Positions 11,302 through 22,599 of a stretch of 64,000 bases of DNA are shown here, piece by piece (position 1 is the stretch's first letter; each line of letters opens with the position of its first letter). The notes beneath the pieces were generated by a model that saw nothing but the letters and a program-made list of their open reading frames with translations, was not told the DNA's origin and searched no databases. Source of the stretch: Lithospermum erythrorhizon (taxonomy: Eukaryota; Streptophyta; Magnoliopsida; Boraginales; Boraginaceae); assembly GCA_019722365.1 (NCBI GenBank), contig JADFUC010001385.1:1-64000 (forward strand), in the 5' to 3' direction. A program made the translations under genes and the position numbers.

Positions 11302-13711
11302 TCAGAATAACTGCTCCGGTTAATTTCGAGTAATAATACTAATTGTGAAAATTTCTTTTCGAGCCGGGATAATTTCTGCTAAATTAGATCGTTAAATCGT
11401 TTGATAACTCGATTCACTTAAAATGGGCACAAACTCCTGTGCGGTTTTTTATGACTTAAGTGTTAAGTAACTCATCCTCATCCACTATTCACACAAAAAC
11501 ACAAATCATCTCCCTCCATTTTTAGAGAGCTTGGCCGAGACCCCCATTGGAGAGCAAACCCAAGAATTTTTCTTCCATTTCTTCACTTTATTGCTTATAA
11601 AGATCCTCAAATTGATTATTGCTGCTTCTAACATCTTTCCCTGGCAATTCGAGGTAAGAAATTGTGAGTTTTAGTTGATTTCTTAACGTTGACTTTGGTT
11701 GACTTTCGCATAACTTAGATTTTTGCGATGATTCTTAGCTTGTTATTGGTCTCATGATGTGTATAAGTGATTAATTCACATTTAGATGGTTGTTTGTAAT
11801 GTTGTAGATATCGTTGATCTTTCTAGATTTTAGTTGACTTTCTTGGTTGATATTTTTCTAAGACTTTAAATGTGTAGGAGTTTAATCAAATGTATCAGAA
11901 GTTATCAAGTGGTGGTTAAAACGGTGATTTAAAATTGATTAAAGTGGAGTTAGGTCAAAAGCGATTTGTAAGTTGAGTTATAATTGATATTTCAAGATAA
12001 ATGTTAATTATGGACTCGGTGGTTAACTGTAATGACTTATGTTGATACTTTAAATGTTAAAGTGATATGTCAATTCTAATGGGGATCGATTGGTTGCGTC
12101 CGTCGGGATTATTAATTCGTTGTTTATCCGTCATTTTAGACCGCTAGAAATAGTTCCACTAAGAGTCAGTAGTGTATCTCTTGAACGCAAGTACAAGAAG
12201 AGGTCTTGATTATACTTTCATGCTGTTAGGTGTCGACATCGTGGAGTGGCGCTACCGTGATTGTGTTCTCAAGGTTTTGTCATAGCTAGCATGGGTTTAG
12301 TACTTATCTCTACTGCTACCTTTTATATACTTACTTTAAATTATGAAGATGCTATTGTGGTATGATTACGCGAATGGTATACATGTCCTCAGGGTATGAT
12401 TATGTGAGAATGGTATACATATAATGGTTGTACGATTATGTGTGATTCATTTTAGCAGCCACATACGATTATGTGATTATATTCGTATGCTTGAAGATCA
12501 AGCTGAGGTAAGTAATAGCTTGAACTCCCAACTTATATTTTTGATTTCGTGGGCCTTGGCTGGCACTTTTTGGTATTGCCCGCCAGGCCTTTGCCGGGCG
12601 TTGAGATTGATTTATTTATCAAGGGGATGTTTTAGCCGTATGCTTAATATCGCTTCGGGGAGCAGAGTTGGTCGGAGTTACGCGTGACTCGAGGCCTCGA
12701 GTATTAGGATTTACCCTATGCTGAAGGATTGTGTTAAAGTAATCTTGCGCGATACGCGACGCCGTCAGTCTTATACTTAGCGTGAGTAAACAGCGGTTGG
12801 CCTTATACTTAATGTATAAGTGCGGTTAAGTATTATACTGTGTATAAGCTGCTGGGTTTGGCCTTATACTTCTCGTATAAGAGCGGTGTTATTAGCGATC
12901 GGGTCCATTCCTCGCAGTGTAGACGGATTGGAACATACGTGGGCATTGGGGAAGTTGGTATAGTCAAAGGGATAGCTTAGATGGGATAATTAATGACTGT
13001 GAGTTATACTATCATTGAAGCCAGCTTCTTTCCGGTAATCAGGCGCTTTTACCTAAACTTATTATATCTCCATATGTGTGATGCCCGAGACTTTCGAATT
13101 ATGTTGTATGACCCATGGTGAGTCCGGGAATATGTATATATGTCTTATTCATATTTGACTATTATAATCGACTGCCTCGCTCGTATGGTTTAAGTTTCCC
13201 CTCAGGTTAAGTGTTCACTAAGCTTTTTGCGGCTTACATCCCTTTTTTGCTTTCGACGGTATTTCATTTGTAGAAGCAAGTTGACAGCGGCAAATAACCA
13301 AGAGGTTGTCGGAGAGTTTGTTCCAGTGGCCAGTGAGCATCAAGGGCCGGTGATCCTCAAGCGCCTCATTTTGATGTGTTGTCAACCGTTTTGATTGTTG
13401 TATTTTCCTTTTGAAACTTTAGCCTTGTCGGTAATTATTTTGTATTCTCGAATACGCACTTATTCTCCATTGTAGGTTTGCCTAAGACATCAGTTTTTGC
13501 GATATGTCAGGTATATATATACGGGTCGGGTTGGTTGATATCACCCCACGGATCAGAATTTTAAAATTATTTTGATTGAGAAGTTTAATTGTAATCAAAT
13601 TTTTGAATGAACGAGTTGTTCTTTAAACTGAGTCGTCCATCGGTATGGTGACTCTGGTGTTCCGGATTATAATGATTCTCACCTCGTATGCCGACTAAGC
13701 GGGTCGTTACA
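11302..13711 (+). repeat. 3' LTR of chromovirus-like gypsy element
   Basis: About 2.4 kb. It is the direct counterpart of the truncated LTR at 5610-6464 and aligns in reverse over its length with the solo LTR at 40874-43435. The right end gcgggtcgttaca is exactly the reverse complement of that solo LTR's start. The left end is blurred: it should read TGTAATAACCCG but reads tcagaataactgc. Internal landmarks include a 'ttggccgaga' stretch near 11530 and hairpin repeats at 12768-12893. Confidence 0.8.
12768..12893 (+). repeat. Hairpin minisatellite inside the LTR, 4 units
   Basis: Units of about 28-31 bp contain the near-palindrome cttatactt..tgtataag followed by a GC-rich spacer. The 5' LTR has about 3 units (5613-5708) and the solo LTR has about 8 (41700-41935). 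Confidence 0.75.
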
Positions 13712-14600
13712 CTAGCGGTCTTATAAGGTCGCATATGTGACATTTTTCAACGGGTGGCTAGCCTATGGAAAACTCAAAAAGCCCTATTGTTCCTAACTCC
13801 TCTCGAAAGAAAGCAACTCAAACAAATGACCTAAGGGAGACGGTCCTAAAGAAAGATTGACCACGGCCTCAGCGAAGGCCCCCAATCTGGGGAGAGTACA
13901 ACGAGAAAGGGGCAACCTCGCGAAAGCTTAATAACTCTCACCCTCTACGGTGGCCCTCAAAGTAAGTGCAATTGCCCTAGATCCCAAAAAAGAAAGGCAG
14001 GGGTGGACCCCTTTGAGGGAAAGTTATCGAGATCTTTTTCCAAAGAAAAAGATGGAGGATGTAGCGATACTCGGGGTGAGATGTCAGAAATCACCCCATG
14101 ACTCCTGGGCCGGGTCGTGGCCCTAGAGAATACATCACCCAACCTCTTCGAGGTAAAGGCCTTATAGCGCAAGGACAAGCATGTTACTCTTGAAGGTAGT
14201 ACCCTCGTGATATCCGTTTGTCCCCCGCATGCAGCATAGGCAACTCCAAGAATTCAAATGATGTAAAATCTGTGTCTCATAGGATCATAAGAGGTGACGG
14301 AGTAAGGCACCTGATCGCGTGAGAAGCAAACATCCTCTTTGTCGGCCTCCACGACCTGCGTGGAGGATTTGACCCGCTTTTCTCCTCCCTGAGATGCACT
14401 TTCCCCAGGGGCTCTCTTAGAAGGAACGGAAGAAGTTGGAGGATGAGTAGGGATGTCGTGGGAGTAGGAGTGGAAGAGGTTGGAGGAAGGTTCGGCGTGG
14501 CAACAGGAGAAATGCTAGGAGAAGAGGCTTCCTTCTTTAACACCTGCGCCTTTTGAATTCTATAGGTTTGTTTCCCCTCGTATCGGAAGAATCAAACTCT
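13712..14600. other. Unassigned sequence after gypsy 3' LTR
   Basis: No gene is recognised. A serine/proline/threonine-rich minus-strand frame at 14277-14543 may be the low-complexity continuation of the gag-like remnant next to it, but it has no diagnostic motif. Confidence 0.35.
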
Positions 14601-15110
14601 TTATCATGCATCAGGCCCACTCCGATCAGGACTACCTCCTCGCAAAACATATTCCAATGCATCTTATGCCTAAACATCCTCCTTAACTTCGCCAAATTGA
14701 TCGAAATCTCATCAGTTAAGGGGAACTTGACTCGCTACGCCATGTTTAAGGGAGTCCAAACGTTAGGAACTCACTCATCCATACTGCCTTTGTTGAAACA
14801 CCACATGGCATGCCATTGCCCTTCCGCCACCTCTGTTGGCTTATCACCCATGAATATATTCCACCCATTAGCGGGGCTAAAAGAAGTAAAATTCCCCGTA
14901 TGGGAAACAGTGTAAAGATGGGTGAAAAGAGGCAAATTCAGTTCTACCCTGATAATTTTACAGATTACATGGAAAACTGTAATGCATAGCCATCCTGTAG
15001 GCAAATCCGTCAGGTCACGTAAGTTGAGAGCTAATAATTCATTTCATACAGGAAAACGGGAAACAACCCCATGTGCGCCCCATGTACACGCTGGTCCAAC
15101 CTGGACTTAA
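14600..15110 (-). pseudogene. Gypsy-type gag-like remnant (PF04195-like)
   Basis: The minus-strand frame at 14771-15004 contains YTVSHTGNFTSFSPANGW followed by a 'GDKPTEV...WHAMWCFNKG' stretch. This resembles the 'putative gypsy-type transposon' domain at the N-terminal side of Tat/Ogre/Retand polyproteins, which has an FY.(V/I)...G.(W/F).SF core and a downstream ...WK.RFF(F/Y)V tail. The reading continues to about 14600 with a shift (DEISINLAKLRRMF). It is broken and has no intact start. The family call is from motif memory only. Confidence 0.45.
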
Positions 15111-15299
15111 GGACCCTCTACTACGTCCCTCGCTACTAGCGGATGATACACCTGGTCTGTACCAGAGGGTAATAGAAGTATTTCTAAATGGCCTAGATCT
15201 CGATAATCTTGCCTACAAAGTGAGTTCATCGAATGACGGGCGGGGTTCTCACCTTGTTTCTCCTTAGCCTCTCGAACTTATGGCCAAGCTGCTAGGCTC

Positions 15300-15650
15300 T
15301 CAGATCCGCGCCGGATGGGCATTGCAACTTTGATGTTTTATTTCTTCTTCTTCTTTGGTTAACCTGTACTGTGGCCCGGATCATGTCCGCTGGCCAAGAA
15401 GCCTGCCAAAGATGCGCCAATATCAAGGATATATGAAGTATGTACGAAGCCTGTTAAAAGAAATAATACTCTCGGGGTTAGCTGAAGTTCTCGCTGGGGT
15501 CGCCGGTTGCTAATCGACTAACTCCTCGGTTCGCTGGTGTATCCATCAGCGGCATTCTAAATGAAGCCGGAGTGGAAGAAGGATCTTACGCTGGCCAAGA
15601 TACGGTGACCAAGTATCGCGAAGAAAAGGAACAACGGTTAGGACACAACT
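15300..15650. other. Spacer upstream of gag-like remnant
   Basis: No gene is recognised. On the minus strand this would be the leader of the gag-like remnant; no primer binding site was found. Confidence 0.3.
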
Positions 15651-15654
15651 CGTA

Positions 15655-15900
15655 AAAGTGGACAATCTTTGGGACATCTTTAACTAAAAAAAAGATAATC
15701 TGGGACATCTCTAAACTCAAAAAAAGCGGACAATCTTGGATATCTCTAAAACTCTTAAAAAAGGACAACTCATTGGGACATCTCTAAAACCCGTAAACGG
15801 ACAATCTTTTTGGACAAACTCGAAACTCAAAAGACAACCCTTTTGGGGCAAACAAGGAAACTGGACGGTTGTTACCCTTTTGGGGCAACCTTAAGATCCC
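15655..15900. repeat. Tandem minisatellite, ~33-36-bp unit, about 7 copies
   Basis: The unit is close to ggacaatctttgggacatct followed by 'ctaaaactcaaaaa'. Copies start near 15660, 15693, 15729, 15763, 15798, 15832 and 15861 and decay toward the right, where 'cttttggggcaa' replaces 'ctttgggacat'. It lies in what is probably the LTR or leader of the minus-strand gypsy remnant. Confidence 0.75.
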
Positions 15901-17960
15901 AAAAGGGGGAAGTCCTCGAGGGACTAAACACGCATTTAATTTTATGACAATCTCGTCGGAGCACTCAAGCATCTAAAAGATGGCTTCTGCTCTCACGACT
16001 CGACCGAATTTTCAAAATGGAACCACCATTTCGGGGCTGTTGATTTAAACCCCAACTCTTCCCCCAAGGACAAAGAAGAGAGGGATCCTTAGGATTTGGG
16101 GTAAACAAAGGAAGTTCCGATTTCCCTTGTGAGATGGGAACGCACTGTCAAGTTGTGAAGGCGCTGAGAACTTGGGAAACTGGTATAGTAAAATGGAGGC
16201 TCTGGGGAAGATAAAAAGCCTTTTTACTCAAAATGGGAATAAACCGAAGAAGAGGGAAATTTTTGTGGTCTCACCCACCTTTATAGCCATTTTAGGCTTT
16301 GGAATCCTAACCGTCAATTCTTCCAATCGATAGGGACACGACATATATATGGTCTAATGTCCCATAAGGAGGGTATTAAATTTTTAATAAATCTGAAATC
16401 AATCCCTGGATACTCATCCATTAAAAGAATTCCTTTTGAGTGTCATTTCACCGGCTTTATACTCAAAGATCGGGGGACAATGATGTAACTGGTTTATTAT
16501 TAAATGGCCCAAAGAAAAGAATGATTGTCTTGTTTCCATGACCCAGTCAAACCTAAGAGTCCCTTTGTCGGGATTCACCCCAACAGCCACACATGACTCG
16601 ATCTCGAGACACTCGCAGGTATGGGAGGGGTCTTTTCAGATCCTTTGTAAATACCCAGACGTTTACTTCATTTAAGGTAATGTTATTTTGTCTCCCACAT
16701 ATTTAAGTTCTTAAATACTTCACATACTAACTGATCGGCCGGAGTCATTCAGAATAAATTACACGTCATTACTCCCTTTAGGTACCACGGCGGATCACCT
16801 ACCTCCCTCGCACCACCTATTTTGGTGAGGCGTATTACACAAACTCCATACCTAAAGTCAGGACCATATCAACCCGCAAAGACACATCAAGATACCCGTG
16901 ATAGTGAAGTACAAATACCAAGCGAGCGAGTTGGTTCATCAACCCCAAATCCATCAGCGAGCCTTACGCTTGAAGCTGATCCACCTGATCAGCGAGCCTC
17001 AAAAAATCTATAGCATCACTACGGACGAATATACATGTTTATTAATTTTTTCTTCTGACAAATAAACGATGAACACTAATTATCATTAATGAACTAACGT
17101 GATACTAACTCACTTAAATTCGGGACAACTATACGGCGAAAATATTAAATCGGGTATGATGTTTCAATCGGCGAAAATATCTTTTTCATGGGTTGTTTTT
17201 TTTCTTCATCATACGAATGTTGTACATTTAATTGTACAATGTTTCTGGACATTGGGTTTTTTCATTTGACGTCTTATTTACGACGACTGTAATTCAAGGA
17301 TTAACAGTCGTATGTGGCGACGATTGTGCGATGGATTAGGAAGTGCGATTGATTAGCACGTCGTAGATTTGAATTTTCTGCAATATGGAACTAATATATC
17401 TCGTCAGGAAGTGCGACATTAGGGATCCACATACACACCTAAATAAGATTTTTTGGAAGACTAAAATAACTATTTTACGCTTCGGAAGATAATTTCTCTA
17501 ATTACCACATTTACAAATGTGGGCAAAATACATTTCACCCCAAACACTTATCAAGCTGCTGGCCTATAATGTACCAAATTAGCAAGGGAGTGGTAGATTT
17601 GAATTTTCTTACAATATGAAATTAGTATATCCGTCGGACTAGATGAGTTCCATTTGGTGAGCCTTTTACATAATTTAGAACTTACATAAAAGGTATAATT
17701 GTGCTTTCACTTTAATTCAAGTAGTAATTACGTAACTATTCCCCAAAAACATCAGACAACGTATTAATTAAATTTAAAAGAATGCGAAACGCCTTTAAAT
17801 GCCTCTTTTTATATTAATAGAATCCATCCATCAAATATGTTAGTTATATTATGATCCAACAGTGCAAAATTATATAAGCATGATTCTTATTGAATTTATA
17901 TAAGCTTGTAAGTGAATACTTATTACGTTATTGAATTTTTTTATACCCTTCTTCTTCTTG
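15900..17960. other. Probable LTR remnants and AT-rich spacer
   Basis: At 16466-16481 a purine-rich gatcgggggacaa is followed by tgatgtaactgg, which looks like a polypurine tract and a + strand LTR start of Tat type. No second LTR was found. A diverged direct repeat (gtagatttgaattttct and flanks) lies at 17363-17407 and 17593-17637. No coding sequence is supported. Confidence 0.35.
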
Positions 17961-17965
17961 GTCTC

Positions 17966-17975
17966 ATATATATTT
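17966..17975 (+). promoter_or_regulatory. TATA-like box of the transferase gene
   Basis: The run atatatattt is followed about 30 bases later by a tcaagtccatctcaca stretch that could hold the transcription start. It lies about 190 bp upstream of the inferred start codon and in front of a predicted 5'-UTR intron. Confidence 0.4.
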
Positions 17976-18046
17976 TTATCTCAAGTCCATCTCACAAGGA
18001 GACCCCCCTTACACAACAATTATCTCAGAAACCAAACTTGAAAATA

Positions 18047-18156
18047 GTAAGTACATCATATTTAACACTTTATTTTATTTTAATTTAATCAGTAATTATT
18101 CAGTACAAGTATGCAACAATCTAACTTTTAACTTATTTAATTCATTGTTCATACAG
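18047..18156 (+). other. Predicted 5'-UTR intron
   Basis: A strong donor (gtaagtac) at 18047 and a pyrimidine-biased acceptor ending catacag at 18156 bound a 110-bp AT-rich intron. Splicing would put the ATG at 18163 six bases into the next exon. It is predicted from signals only. Confidence 0.45.
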
Positions 18157-18162
18157 TTCAAA

Positions 18163-18537
18163 ATGATGGTTTACAGAGATGAACTCGATGAAGCTCTAGC
18201 AAAGGTTTCAATGAAGAACAAAACGATCATAATTGCTGTTATCAATAAAGCATATGTCGAGGGGGATAAGCCGATGCTCGACTTATTCCTAGATGGATTT
18301 TGGGTGGGAGAAGATACACAATCATTAATCGATAACTTATTAGTTGTCTCGGTCGATCAAACGTCGTATGATCGATGCATGTTTCTTAGACTACGTTGTT
18401 ACAAGCTTAAAACCGATGGTGTTGATTTCGGTGGTGGGGAGGTGATATACATGTCCGATGATTTCATTAAAATGATGTGGAGAAGGACTTTGTTTTTGGG
18501 ACAAGTTCTTAAGCGGGGTTACAACTTCATTTTCACG
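18163..18537 (+). CDS. Nucleotide-diphospho-sugar transferase family protein, exon 1
   Basis: This exon encodes the first 125 residues of a PF03407-type putative glycosyltransferase (the Arabidopsis At4g15970-like family; donor and acceptor sugars unknown, members usually Golgi or secretory). Visible family blocks are DELDEALAKVSMKNKTIIIA, KAYVEGDKPMLDLFLDGF, LLVVSVDQTSYDRC, and 'YMSDDFIKMMWRRTLFL' followed by VLKRGYNFIFT. I chose ATG 18163 because a likely splice acceptor ends at 18156; an in-frame ATG at 18145 would lie inside that intron. No signal anchor is encoded here, so it may be a short form of the family or lack an upstream exon. The exon ends at a phase-0 donor (acg|gtatgt), and an LTR element begins 36 bp downstream. 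The frame is intact, unlike everything around it. Confidence 0.85.
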
Positions 18538-18568
18538 GTATGTATGTATACCCTCAATTTCAATATAA

Positions 18569-18573
18569 CTGAG
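18569..18573. repeat. Target-site duplication CTGAG, left
   Basis: CTGAG precedes the left LTR. The same pentamer follows the right LTR at 24407-24411, marking one insertion event. Confidence 0.85.
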
Positions 18574-19045
18574 TGTTGGAACTAAAGGCTTTGAAAGCCA
18601 TCTTACTTTTTGCCCATATCCCACATCGGTTGGATGGTAAGGAGTGTTTGGTTTATAAACCAACTCCTTCAATCATAAATAAATGAACTCAAGGTATGGC
18701 TATTAACTGCTGAACTCCCCCCGCCTGCCTATCTGTGACGGGTGGGCTTCATGAGGAGAGCTAGTCCAACCTTTTGCTAGGTCGGTCTTAACACCTTGAC
18801 CATGAGTGAACGTGGTTACAGGCACGCGTTAACTTTTGCGAGCCTTCTAACGAGTACGATTACCAATGAAAGTCGCTGGCTGATAAAGCTTTTACCACCG
18901 AGGTCGTGTTGATAAAGCTTTCAAGGCAGTGGTCTTATTATGCCATGGCATAGTATTAAACCGATAAGTTTTTTTAGTTATATCTTATCATTTCTGTTTT
19001 CGTTTGTTCCTTATTGTTATCACTGTTTTGATTATTATTTCTACA
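18574..19045. repeat. Left LTR of intronic copia element
   Basis: It shares with 23703-24406 its start (tgttggaactaaaggctttg), a cacatcgg..ggatggtaaggagtg block, the palindromic ttggtttataaaccaa, and its end (gattattatttctaca). At 472 bp it is about 230 bp shorter than the right LTR, missing much of the middle. Confidence 0.85.
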
Positions 19046-19070
19046 ATTTGAAAGTTGTCCATCGTCATAT

Positions 19071-19260
19071 CACCACCAAATAACCTGGCCATTAACATCA
19101 CGACAATATCCACGTCGCATCACACCAATTGCAAAATAACTTGCCATGAACATCATGATCGCATCTATCAAGTACGTGTCAAAAGCACCACCAAATAACT
19201 AACTATAAATATCATGAGCAAAGATTCAATGTCAAGGCTCAAAAAGTACCACCAAATAAC
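19071..19260 (-). repeat. Triplicated GTTATTTGGTGGT motif in 3' UTR of element
   Basis: The plus strand shows caccaccaaataac at 19071-19084, 19186-19199 and 19247-19260, with diverged flanks (catcatg/catgag blocks). It lies between the pol end and the LTR. Confidence 0.55.
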
Positions 19261-19289
19261 TAGTATGGATAATCAAGCACAAATAAAGA

Positions 19290-19836
19290 CACTATGTGGA
19301 CGGGAGGCCGTGAGCGCATCAAGAACCATATGGGCTTAGTTTCACCCACTAATAAACCACCACATTATCTTGAATCGTGGCTTGGGCCCCATCCCCCGAC
19401 GATCAGCAACCACTCTCATAACCCCTTAGTAAAAAAAGACGTTAGCGTTTCTTTCGAACTACATACCCGTAGAAATGACTCCATTTTTCGTAACCTTTTC
19501 ATTCTTAACAACTCCAACGGTCACCGAGAATCACAATGCAAGTAGATACAAGCCTGCCTCTGTTGTTTTTCCTACAATGACACATCTCGCCACAAGAGTT
19601 CCTTAACCAATCTCGCTTCTTTGTCCCGCTAACTCAAGAAATAGTCTGCATCTATGTAGCCGCTATATAAGTTTGTTTAGTAGACTTTCACGATATAGCA
19701 CCACTACCTATGGTGAAAACATAACCACTAGTAGAACTGATTTCATGATTACTTGAAACCTAGTTTGCATCACAATATTTTTCTAGAAATGTACAGGAAA
19801 CTTCTACCAAAGTGTAAACATACATCGACGTCCCTT
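19290..19836 (-). pseudogene. Copia RNase H remnant (intronic element)
   Basis: The minus strand reads, across frames, YCDAN, TSGYVFTIGSGAISWKS.KQT, a worn 'ARYIDADYFL', then KEARLVKELLW and HCDS. These match the copia RNase H series (Y.DADWAG, T.GY.F.LGG..ISW.S, STTEAEY, EA.WL..L). Near 19370-19400 a GMGPKP-like end marks the close of pol. It continues the RT reading at 19837 and is frameshifted. Confidence 0.75.
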
Positions 19837-20750
19837 TCAAATATTTCTAAGCAAATATTTAAGCAAACCATGAAGGGCATTCCAGTGACTACTACTAGTA
19901 TTATGAGTATAACGACTCAATCTGCTGACTGCATAGGCAATGTCAGGTCGAGTACAATTCATGAGGAACATCACACTACCAATGATTTTAGCATATTCGA
20001 TTTGAGAAATGCTTTCACCCAAATTTTTGGTCAAGTGTAGACTAGGATCATAGGGAGTTCTAGCAGGAACAACATTGAATTTCTTCAATACTTTTTCAAC
20101 ATAATGAGACTGGCTCAAAGAGACACCCTCAGAGTTTCTAATCACTCTGACTCCTAGGATAACATCTGCTGCTCCTAAATCTTTCATCTCAAATCGTGAT
20201 GACAAAAGTTCTTTAGTTTTATTTACAACATCAAGAGTGTTCTCAAGGATTAACATGTCATGAACATATAGGCAAATGATTACACAATCAGATCCTATCA
20301 CTTTAGAATACACACAAGAGTCACAGTTGTTAACAATGTAACCATTACTCACTAAAGTGTTATTAAATTTCTCATACCATTGTTTAGAAGCTTGTTTTAA
20401 ACCATAAAGTGATTTCTTTAGTTTACACGCCTTTTTCTCTTGACCTTGAATAACAAAGCGCTCAGGTTGAAACATATATATCTCTTCCTCTATATCACCA
20501 TTCAAGAATGTAGTCTTGACATCCATGCAGTCTTATTCTTAGATCATGAATAGCAATTTAAAGCAATTAAAGCTCTAATAGTGACAATCTTAGTAACTGG
20601 AGAATAAGTGTCAAAGTAATCAATGTCTTTTTTGTGTGTAAAACCTCTAATCACAAGTCTTGCCTTAAACCTCTGTGTACCATCGGGTCTCATTTTTTTT
20701 CTTAAAGATCCATTTACTACTAATACCCTTACAACCTTTAGGTAGATCAA
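19837..20750 (-). pseudogene. Copia reverse transcriptase (intronic element), active site mutated
   Basis: Two minus-strand frames cover the RT. The first (20544-20750) has FKARLVIRGFTHKKDIDYFD. The second (20526-19837) runs from MDVKTTFLNGDIEEEIYM through [15 protein letters not shown] and FEMKDLGAADVILGVRV to RPDIAYAVSRLSRY. The catalytic box reads YVHDML at about 20257-20268 instead of YVDDM(L): the first aspartate codon GAT is CAT. A frameshift and stops between 20527 and 20543 separate the frames. RT identity is certain; the enzyme is dead. Confidence 0.9.
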
Positions 20751-21199
20751 CTAAATCCCAACTTTGATTTGACACAATAGAGTCTAGTTCATTCTTAATA
20801 GCCTCCATCCAAAAATTAGCATCAATGGACTTAATTGCTTCATTGTAAGTATTTGGATCTTCTTCTATTATGTGAGCAGCTTGAGCTCATCGCTGAGATC
20901 AAGAGATTGAATTTCACGAAGAAGTTTGAAATAAGTCATCTCGAATTTTCTCAATCTAGATCTCTTATAACTAGAGGTTCAACAACTTTGTCGATAAATT
21001 GGAGCGACAAGCGTGCCATGAGCATCGATTAGATCGGCATGTGGGTGAAACGCAGCCCGGAAGATTAAGAACATCTTATTTAGAAATACATGTTCAAAGA
21101 ATTCGGCATCTCTAGCCTAAATTATAGATCAATCAGACAATGAAATAAACCTATATGCATTACTATTCTGGGCATACCCAATGAATACACAATCATGGA

Positions 21200-22240
21200 G
21201 TCTTCGTCAGTGTTTGTCTTAGAATTCGGAGTAATCCTACTTTAGCTAAGCACCCCCACACTCTTATAAAACTCAAGTTAGGAGGATAACCCTTTCAGAT
21301 TTCATAGGGAGTCTTATCTAATTTCTTGTGAGGTACTCAGTTAAGAATATGACATACAGAAAGGATTATTTCACCAAACATTTGTCGGGAATACACGAAC
21401 TTAGAGCATAACATTCATCATATTTTTCAAAGTAAGATTCTTTTGTTCATCTATCCCATTTTGTTGAGGTAAATAGGGAGCACTAGTTTCATGGATAAGT
21501 CCATTATTTTCACAAAAAATCTATTAAAGAATTAGACCAATACTCTCCAGCTTGATCAGACCTAAGTCTTTTGATTTTTCTATCAAGTTGATTTTCAATC
21601 TCAGTCTTAAACTTGATAAACATTTCTTCTGTCTTATTTTTCTTTTGAGTAGATATACTCTAGTATACCTTGAACAATCATCAATAAAGGTGACATAATA
21701 ATGTTTACCTCCTTTACTCCTAGTGTTCTTAAAATCATCTAGGTCGGTATGAATTAAGTCAAGCAAATTAGATTGTCTCAAGGTTACTGGTTTGCTTCGT
21801 TTCTTTGTGAATTTAGCCTCAACACAAATTGGAAATTTAGAGAATTCAGTTAATGCAGGAATTATAGACAGATTTCTAAGCCTCTTTCATTAACATGTCC
21901 CAATCTAACATTCCAAACATCGGAGATTCGATGTGCTTGAAGACTCAACAATATAAGCAGTAGAACCATTCTTATTAATGAAGAATTAGCACGTTCAAGA
22001 TATACAAACCTGCAAAGATACCTGCTTTCCTCGTTCTCGCTCTGAGAGAGTGTTCTGACTTTGTCGACCTCAAATCTGGAAACTTCAAATCGGCTTTGTT
22101 CAATAGAGCACCAAAGACCAGATTACGACGTAGAGTAGGAACATAAAGAACATTACTAAGAGAAATGCTCTTTCCATATTTGAGCTTGAGAGACACATTC
22201 CCTTTAGTAGTAGTACCAGTAGTGGTAAAGTTACCCATAT
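21200..22240 (-). pseudogene. Copia integrase remnant (intronic element)
   Basis: The frame at 21524-21781 reads LIHTDLDDF..., GKHYYVTFIDDCSRYTRVYL, matching the copia integrase core (HSDLCG...YFVTFIDD.SR...VYLL). Its last part is frameshifted. Upstream (21975-22240) is the GAG-pre-integrase and protease-side region with LSNVLYVPTLRRNLV. Downstream, to about 21200, further integrase sequence is broken by stops. Confidence 0.8.
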
Positions 22241-22295
22241 AGACACAGTCTCCATCAGCAACCTGTTCAAAGTCTTAAACCATCTCCTTATTAGC

Positions 22296-22595
22296 CTAAA
22301 GGTGTCTGGAAGCGCCTGTGTCGAGCACCCAATCATTAGCATTTGCAACAAGATTTTCTTCAACCACTACAACGCTAATAACATCATCTGATTTAGCAAG
22401 GTTGGCCTGAGGAGTCTTCGGACCAGCTTGTTTCTGAGGTCGAGAGTTGCATTGATAAGCCTTGTGTCCCGGTTTGCCACACACATAGCACACCACACCT
22501 GTATGTTTCCGAATCTTAGCATCGGATTTAGAGAACTTGTTCTGATTCGATTTCTTGGACTGCTTAGTGTTCTTTGTTTTATTTTGGCACACCAT
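22296..22595 (-). pseudogene. Copia zinc knuckle and protease (intronic element)
   Basis: The minus-strand frame has a full CCHC knuckle, CYVCGKPGHKAYQC, then the aspartic protease active site in WVLDTGASRHL at the C-terminal end. The knuckle binds packaged RNA; the DTGA motif supplies the catalytic aspartate. The protease body runs on into a shifted frame below 22296. Confidence 0.9.
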
Positions 22596-22599
22596 GAAC

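Noticed and set aside
14553..14915. 120-residue + strand frame
   Set aside because: It is the antisense shadow of the minus-strand gag-like remnant (14600-15110).
18391..18672. 93-residue minus-strand frame over exon 1
   Set aside because: It runs antisense to the transferase exon and into the LTR; no motif.
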